64,000 nt of DNA, from the NCBI RefSeq assembly GCF_003100395.1, contig NZ_CP029210.1, positions 682,001 through 746,000 of the forward strand, in the 5' to 3' direction. The DNA comes from Aquabacterium olei. Its GTDB lineage: Bacteria > Pseudomonadota > Gammaproteobacteria > Burkholderiales > Burkholderiaceae_C. The position numbers and the translations under genes are program-made. The number at the start of each line of letters is the position of its first letter. Position 1 is the stretch's first letter. Shown here in pieces: positions 59,673 to 64,000 of the stretch. The notes beneath the pieces are model-generated. The model made no database searches. It saw only the letters and a program-made list of their open reading frames with translations, and was not told the origin of the DNA.

Positions 59673-61568
59673 ATGACCTACCCCCTGCTGTCGAAGATCG
59701 ACCAGCCCGCCGACCTGCGCCACCTGTCGCGGTCCGAGCTGCGGCAGCTGGCCACCGAACTGCGCGAATACCTGCTGCAGAGCGTGTCGCGCACCGGGGG
59801 GCATCTGTCGTCCAACCTGGGCACCGTCGAGCTCACCATCGCGCTGCACCATGTCTTCCAGACGCCGCACGACCGGCTGGTGTGGGACGTGGGCCACCAG
59901 ACCTATCCGCACAAGATCCTGACCGGCCGCCGCGACCGCATGCCGACGCTGCGCCAGTTCGGCGGCATGAGCGGCTTCCCGCGCCGCGATGAGAGCGAGT
60001 ACGACACCTTTGGCACCGCCCACTCGTCCACGTCGATCTCGGCGGCGCTGGGCATGGCGCTGGGCGCGCAGCTGCGCGGTGAGGCGCGCAAGGCCGTGGC
60101 CATCATCGGCGACGGCGCGATGACCGCCGGCATGGCTTTCGAGGCGCTCAACAACGCCGGGGTGCCGCACGCCGGCAAGATGCCCAACCTGCTGGTGGTG
60201 CTCAACGACAACGACATGTCGATCTCGCCGCCGGTGGGGGCGTTGAACCGCCACCTGGCGCGCCTGATGTCCGGCCGCTTCTACACCGCCGCCCGCGAGA
60301 GCGCCAAGCAGGTGCTGAAGAACGCGCCGCCGCTGTTCGAGCTGGCCAAGCGCCTGGAAGAGCACGCCAAGGGCATGGTCGTGCCCGGCACCATCTTCGA
60401 AGAATTCGGCTTCAACTACGTCGGCCCGATCGACGGCCATGACCTCGACAGCCTGATTCCCACGCTGGAAAACCTGCGCGAGCTGGAAGGCCCGCAGTTC
60501 CTGCACGTGGTGACGAAGAAGGGCTATGGTTACAAGCTGGCCGAGGCCGACCCGATTGCGTATCACGGCCCGGGCAAGTTCGACCCGGCGGTGGGCCTGG
60601 TCAAGCCGGTGCCGGTCGAGCCGCCCAAGCCCACCTTCACGCAGGTCTTTGGCCAGTGGCTGTGCGACATGGCCGCCGCCGACAGCCGCCTGGTCGGCAT
60701 CACGCCAGCCATGCGCGAAGGCTCCGGCATGGTCGAGTTCCACCAGAAGTACCCGGGCCGCTATTTCGACGTGGGCATTGCCGAGCAGCACGCGGTGACG
60801 TTTGCCGGCGGCCTGGCCTGCGAAGGGCTCAAGCCGGTGGTGGCCATCTATTCGACCTTCCTGCAGCGCGCCTACGACCAGCTGATCCACGACGTGGCCT
60901 TGCAGAACCTGCCGGTGGTGTTCGCACTCGACCGTGCGGGCATCGTGGGGGCCGACGGCGCCACGCACATGGGCGCGTTCGACATCGCCTTCGTGCGCTG
61001 CGTTCCCAACATGAGCATGCTGACCCCGGCCGACGAGGCCGAGTGCCGGCAGGCGCTCAGTGCAGCGTATGCGCAGAACCACCCGGTGGCTGTGCGCTAC
61101 CCGCGGGGCGCAGGGGCCGGCGTGCCCGTGCCCACCGACCTGACGCCCATGCCGTGGGGCAAGGGAGAGGTGCGCCGCCAGGCGGCGCCGGCGGCCGGCC
61201 AGCGCGTCGCCATCCTGGCGTTCGGCACGCTGCTGTATCCGGCTCTCCAGGCCGGCGAGGCACTGGACGCCACCGTGGCCAACATGCGCTTCGTCAAGCC
61301 GCTCGATGTCGAGCTGGTGAAGCAGCTGGCCGCCGAGCACGACCTGATCGTGGCGGTGGAAGAAGGTTGCGTGCAGGGCGGTGCAGGCTCGGCGGTGGCC
61401 GAGGCGCTGGCGGCGGCCGGCATCGCGAAGCCTGTGTTGATGCTGGGCCTGCCCGACGAGTTCGTCGAGCACGGTGAACCCGCGCGCTTGTTGAGCCTGT
61501 GCGGCCTGGATGCCGCCGGCATTGAACAGGCCGTGCGGACCAGGCTGGCGGCGACCGACCGAGCCTGA
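59673..61568 (+). CDS. dxs: 1-deoxy-D-xylulose-5-phosphate synthase
   Basis: Dxs (631 aa) makes DXP from pyruvate and glyceraldehyde 3-phosphate, the entry step of the MEP isoprenoid pathway; it needs thiamine diphosphate. Visible motifs: [20 protein letters not shown], the cofactor-binding [18 protein letters not shown] followed by [32 protein letters not shown], and the transketolase C-domain. ATG 59673 has AGGA at good distance; ATG 59664 is a weaker choice. It ends the xseB-ispA-dxs operon. A short hairpin GCGCAC/GTGCGC at about 61631-61648 follows with no T tract. Confidence 0.97.
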   Translation: MTYPLLSKIDQPADLRHLSRSELRQLATELREYLLQSVSRTGGHLSSNLGTVELTIALHHVFQTPHDRLVWDVGHQTYPHKILTGRRDRMPTLRQFGGMSGFPRRDESEYDTFGTAHSSTSISAALGMALGAQLRGEARKAVAIIGDGAMTAGMAFEALNNAGVPHAGKMPNLLVVLNDNDMSISPPVGALNRHLARLMSGRFYTAARESAKQVLKNAPPLFELAKRLEEHAKGMVVPGTIFEEFGFNYVGPIDGHDLDSLIPTLENLRELEGPQFLHVVTKKGYGYKLAEADPIAYHGPGKFDPAVGLVKPVPVEPPKPTFTQVFGQWLCDMAAADSRLVGITPAMREGSGMVEFHQKYPGRYFDVGIAEQHAVTFAGGLACEGLKPVVAIYSTFLQRAYDQLIHDVALQNLPVVFALDRAGIVGADGATHMGAFDIAFVRCVPNMSMLTPADEAECRQALSAAYAQNHPVAVRYPRGAGAGVPVPTDLTPMPWGKGEVRRQAAPAAGQRVAILAFGTLLYPALQAGEALDATVANMRFVKPLDVELVKQLAAEHDLIVAVEEGCVQGGAGSAVAEALAAAGIAKPVLMLGLPDEFVEHGEPARLLSLCGLDAAGIEQAVRTRLAATDRA

Positions 61569-61672
61569 TCCTGCGGGGCCTGCGGCCCGACTTCGGCCGT
61601 CTCTCCCTGAGCGTTTGTCTTTGAAGCCGCGCACGTCGAGGTGCGCGAGCTTGTGTCAAGGCAGGTGGGGGC

Positions 61673-62197
61673 TCAGGCCGCCTGCTGGCTTTCTTCTTCC
61701 TTGGCGGCTTCGGCGTCGTTGCTGCCATGGCCACCACAGCTGCCGCCACAACCGGAAATGGCTTGCTCGGGCAAGGCTTCAGGTTGGGCGATCTGGCCCG
61801 TGACCGGGTCATAGCCCACGCTCTTCAGATGCAGGGCGAGCCCGGCGTCCATGGTCTGCGCGTGGTGGGGGAACCAGATGGTCAGCTCATGCGCCATCTG
61901 GCGAATGGGGGCCAGATTGCCCTGGGCGCCCAGCTCGGCGCCTTCCTTCAGCACCTTCAAGACCACCGCGTGCTGGGTCATGTGGCAGCTGCCGGGGGCG
62001 AACCCGGTGGCTTCCATCCAGCGGTCTTCCTGGCCGAAGTGGTCGATCGTGTGGTCGATCAGAGTCTGCCAGCGGGCCAGCAGCGCGGCGTCATCGGCCG
62101 CCTGCACTTCGGCAAGCAGGTCGACGAACTCGCGGTGCGTGTCGTCCATGACGGGCATGGCGAGGGACAGGGCATCGGACCAAACAAGGCTGGACAT
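61673..62197 (-). CDS. Bacteriohemerythrin
   Basis: A 174-aa hemerythrin-like protein that should bind O2 at a diiron site. The ligand set is complete by position: His21 (DDTHREF), His53 and Glu57 (DHFGQED), His72 and His76 (CHMTQHA), His112 and Asp117 (HHAQTMDAGL). After the four-helix bundle comes a short tail rich in Gly and Cys (ISGCGGSCGGHGSN) and a Glu/Ala-rich end; the Cys/His tail is not part of the normal fold. Cytoplasmic. It is convergent with dxs and its start is near 62197. Confidence 0.9.
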   Translation of the reverse strand: MSSLVWSDALSLAMPVMDDTHREFVDLLAEVQAADDAALLARWQTLIDHTIDHFGQEDRWMEATGFAPGSCHMTQHAVVLKVLKEGAELGAQGNLAPIRQMAHELTIWFPHHAQTMDAGLALHLKSVGYDPVTGQIAQPEALPEQAISGCGGSCGGHGSNDAEAAKEEESQQAA

Positions 62198-62464
62198 GAG
62201 CGGCTTTCTCAGGGGGCGCGAGCAGACAGGCGCCGCGCTGGGAAAGGCAGCTTAACCAGGGGCCTCCTCCGCCGGCTTGCGGCAGCGCAAGGTCCGGCGC
62301 TTTGGCGGTCCGGCCACGGACTTGAAACGGCTCGTCACACCTCGGCGCCACTCTGCCCCCTCGGAGTGGGGGGGGCAGGCTCGCGGAGCTTCCCCGTACT
62401 TGACGTTTGTGTCTATTCTGACAAGTCTGTGACTTTTACACGATCCAAAGAGGAGGGTTTGTCC
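62198..62464 (+). other. Intergenic region upstream of the second PEP-CTERM gene
   Basis: About 265 bp without a gene. It holds a GC hairpin CTGCCCCC/GGGGGCAG (62353-62378) and TTGACG at 62400-62405, which could be a -35 box, but no -10 sits at the right distance. AAGAGGAGG forms a strong ribosome site before ATG 62465. Confidence 0.4.
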
Positions 62465-63841
62465 ATGAAGAACTTGAGCCATGCTGTCACGGCGTTGGCC
62501 GTTGCCGCCTCGTTGCTCGCAGCCGGCCATGCCGCGCATGCGGGTGCACTGATCACCTATGGCAATACGACGCTGGGCGTCAATGACACGGGCGAGCTGA
62601 ATTTCTCCGGCAACGGGCCGGGCGGGTTCGCCACCTATGGTGTCTACCGCGATGGGGTGGGCGATGCCATTTCCCCGGGTTGCTTCTGTGAAGGTTGGGG
62701 CGTCTCCGTCGAGACGGCCGGCGGCAACTTCTCGACCTGGGCCAACCAGAGCAGCGGCTCGGGTGGGTTCGGCTCGGGCAACACCTTCGGCGCCACTGGC
62801 TCGACAGCCACATCGCAGATCAACATGGCGGGCATCGGGGTCTCCGTGCGCCAGGCCTATGGTCCGTCGCTCGCTGCCGATGTCTTCCAGAACCAGGTGA
62901 CCATCACCAACAACACCGGCTCCCGGATCGAGAGTCTGGTCTACCGCCGGGTGATGGACTGGGATGTGCCCCCGACACAGTTCTCCGAGTACGTCAGCCA
63001 CACCGGCGTCACCGCCAACCTGACGACGAACGGTGGCAACGTGCGCTACGCAAGCGACAACGGCTTTGCTTCATCGAATCCATCCTGGGCAGCCGGCTAC
63101 ATCGACGGCACCACGGTGAACACCGATTTCACGCGCTCCGGCCCCGACGACCATGGCTCGGTGTTCGACTTCGCCTTCGGCCCACTCGAAGCCGGTGCCA
63201 GCCGGATCTTCAACATCTACTACGGCAGTGCCGCCAATGAGGCTGCTGCGGTCTCCAAGCTCGCAGCGCTGGGGGCCAACCTGTACTCGCTGGGACAGCC
63301 CAGCGTGGCGGATCCGGGTGCTGCGGCCACCTTCCTGTTCGGCTTTGGCGGCGTGGGCGGTGTCGAGGTGGGCAGCAGTGAAAGCGTGCCCATCCTGCCG
63401 TTCATGCCGGCCGAAGGTCAGTTCGTCTTCGATGCGCCAGTCGCTCAGCGCTGGTACGACCCGCCTGTCGCCGAAGGCTTCGACATTGCCCTCGAAGGCG
63501 GCAGCACCTTCATCAGCGTGACGGCACCGAGCAGCTTCTCCGACATGATCATCCTGGCTGAGGATGGCACCGTGCTGGACGCGGACTTCGATGCCGGTGA
63601 GACCTTCACCTTCAGCGCGGGCATGCATGCCGCGTTCCGCATCCGTGGGCTGTCGCTGGATGTCGAATCGCCGGGGTTCGGCTCGGCGCTGCCGCTGCTC
63701 CTCGACTTCACCCCGGGTGCAACACGCATGACCTGGACGGCTGCACTGGCCACGCCGCCCGTGCCCGAGCCTGAAACCTACGCCCTGGCCCTGGCTGGGC
63801 TTCTGGCGGTCGCTGTGGCGCGTCGCCGTCGCGTCCACTGA
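62465..63841 (+). CDS. PEP-CTERM sorting-domain protein
   Basis: A 458-aa exported protein. A signal peptide (ALAVAASLLAAGHAAHA) leads into a Gly/Ser/Thr-rich body with predicted beta strands (GNTTLGVNDTGELNFSGNG, NTTGSRIESLVYRRVMDWD, GPDDHGSVFDFAFGPL) and ends in VPEPETYALALAGLLAVAVA followed by RRRRVH, the PEP-CTERM tail for exosortase processing. It contains only one Cys pair (PGCFCEGW). Function is unknown; the sorting signal implies surface display or matrix release. It is the second such protein in the window, so an exosortase system must exist elsewhere in the genome. Confidence 0.88.
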   Translation: MKNLSHAVTALAVAASLLAAGHAAHAGALITYGNTTLGVNDTGELNFSGNGPGGFATYGVYRDGVGDAISPGCFCEGWGVSVETAGGNFSTWANQSSGSGGFGSGNTFGATGSTATSQINMAGIGVSVRQAYGPSLAADVFQNQVTITNNTGSRIESLVYRRVMDWDVPPTQFSEYVSHTGVTANLTTNGGNVRYASDNGFASSNPSWAAGYIDGTTVNTDFTRSGPDDHGSVFDFAFGPLEAGASRIFNIYYGSAANEAAAVSKLAALGANLYSLGQPSVADPGAAATFLFGFGGVGGVEVGSSESVPILPFMPAEGQFVFDAPVAQRWYDPPVAEGFDIALEGGSTFISVTAPSSFSDMIILAEDGTVLDADFDAGETFTFSAGMHAAFRIRGLSLDVESPGFGSALPLLLDFTPGATRMTWTAALATPPVPEPETYALALAGLLAVAVARRRRVH

Positions 63842-63848
63842 GCGCGCT

Positions 63849-63877
63849 CCCCTCGCGCGGCCTCGCCGCGCGAGGGG
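63849..63877. terminator. Bidirectional hairpin between the PEP-CTERM gene and argH
   Basis: A perfect 12-bp stem CCCCTCGCGCGG/CCGCGCGAGGGG with a 5-nt loop lies in the 44-bp gap between the two convergent stops. There is no T tract, so efficiency is uncertain, but the position fits a shared terminator. Confidence 0.6.
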
Positions 63878-63885
63878 GTCTGGAT

Positions 63886-64000
63886 TCATCCCAGTCGCGC
63901 GCGGTGGCGTGCGACCTGGGCCCGCACCTGTTCCGGTGCGGTGCCGCCCAGGATGTTGCGGGCGTTGAGCGAGCCACGCAGGCTCAGTACCTCGTACACG
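63886..64000 (-). CDS. argH: Argininosuccinate lyase, C-terminal end (cut by window edge)
   Basis: The last 37 codons of a gene entering from the right edge. Translation gives [19 protein letters not shown] then [18 protein letters not shown] and a TGA stop. The GGTAPEQV element with a preceding NARN-like loop and an Ala/Arg helix matches the end of ArgH, which splits argininosuccinate into arginine and fumarate. The active-site domains lie outside the window, so the call rests on this tail alone. Confidence 0.8.
   Translation of the reverse strand, partial: VYEVLSLRGSLNARNILGGTAPEQVRAQVARHRARLG

Noticed and set aside
58581..61634. 1017-codon open frame antisense to ispA and dxs
   Set aside because: Same composition artefact; both sense genes carry complete catalytic motifs.

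Overview
The window is a gene-dense, high-GC stretch of a bacterial chromosome, most likely from a betaproteobacterium of the order Burkholderiales (a Leptothrix/Rubrivivax/Aquabacterium-like lineage). Three things point there. The housekeeping blocks have a gene order I associate with that order (rplM-rpsI-argC-bactofilin-erpA, glyA-nrdR-pilin genes-rib genes-nusB, xseB-ispA-dxs). Two proteins carry PEP-CTERM sorting tails. A complete H2-sensing regulatory hydrogenase system is present. No insertion sequence, prophage, CRISPR array or rRNA operon was seen.

Region by region. 1-8940 is one tightly packed operon: the end of hypF, then hypC, hypD and hypE (cofactor assembly for [NiFe]-hydrogenase), followed by hoxA, hoxB, hoxC and hoxJ, the four-part H2-responsive signalling chain (sensor hydrogenase HoxBC, kinase HoxJ, NtrC-type regulator HoxA). 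The energy-conserving hydrogenases that HoxA would control are outside the window. 8945-14064 holds lrgB/lrgA homologues and a kinase plus response regulator/EAL pair. 14302-20322 has tRNA-Met, a quinone reductase, htpG with a textbook heat-shock promoter, a DUF2726 protein, a GNAT acetyltransferase and rplM-rpsI. 20455-27274 has argC, a coiled-coil membrane protein, a bactofilin, erpA, anmK, an M23 peptidase and tyrS.

27501-35721 is more mixed: a PEP-CTERM protein, an oversized OmpW-like porin with lower GC, a degenerate MobA-like protein, pdxH, msrA, a DUF218 protein, a structured non-coding region, ubiD and a lytic transglycosylase. 35766-37791 is a ZTP-type riboswitch, glyA and nrdR. 37905-46575 is a type IV minor-pilin/PilY1 operon whose promoter overlaps a CRP/Vfr-like palindrome, followed by an unassigned TonB-like gene. 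47285-51342 is the riboflavin block ribD-ribE-ribBX-ribH-nusB, in which the GTP cyclohydrolase II half of RibBA has lost its zinc cysteines.

51371-58062 contains a Ser/Thr kinase with PEGA domain, a partner lipoprotein, ppx, a ZIP metal transporter, an EamA exporter and an orphan Rieske oxygenase. 58435-61568 is xseB-ispA-dxs (isoprenoid supply). The right end has a bacteriohemerythrin, a second PEP-CTERM protein and the last codons of argH. The items most worth a second look are the candidate structured RNA at 32612-32790, the ZTP riboswitch overlapping a read-through terminator, the CRP-like operator on a possibly leaderless pilin promoter, the TonB-like orphan after pilE, and the orphan Rieske oxygenase.
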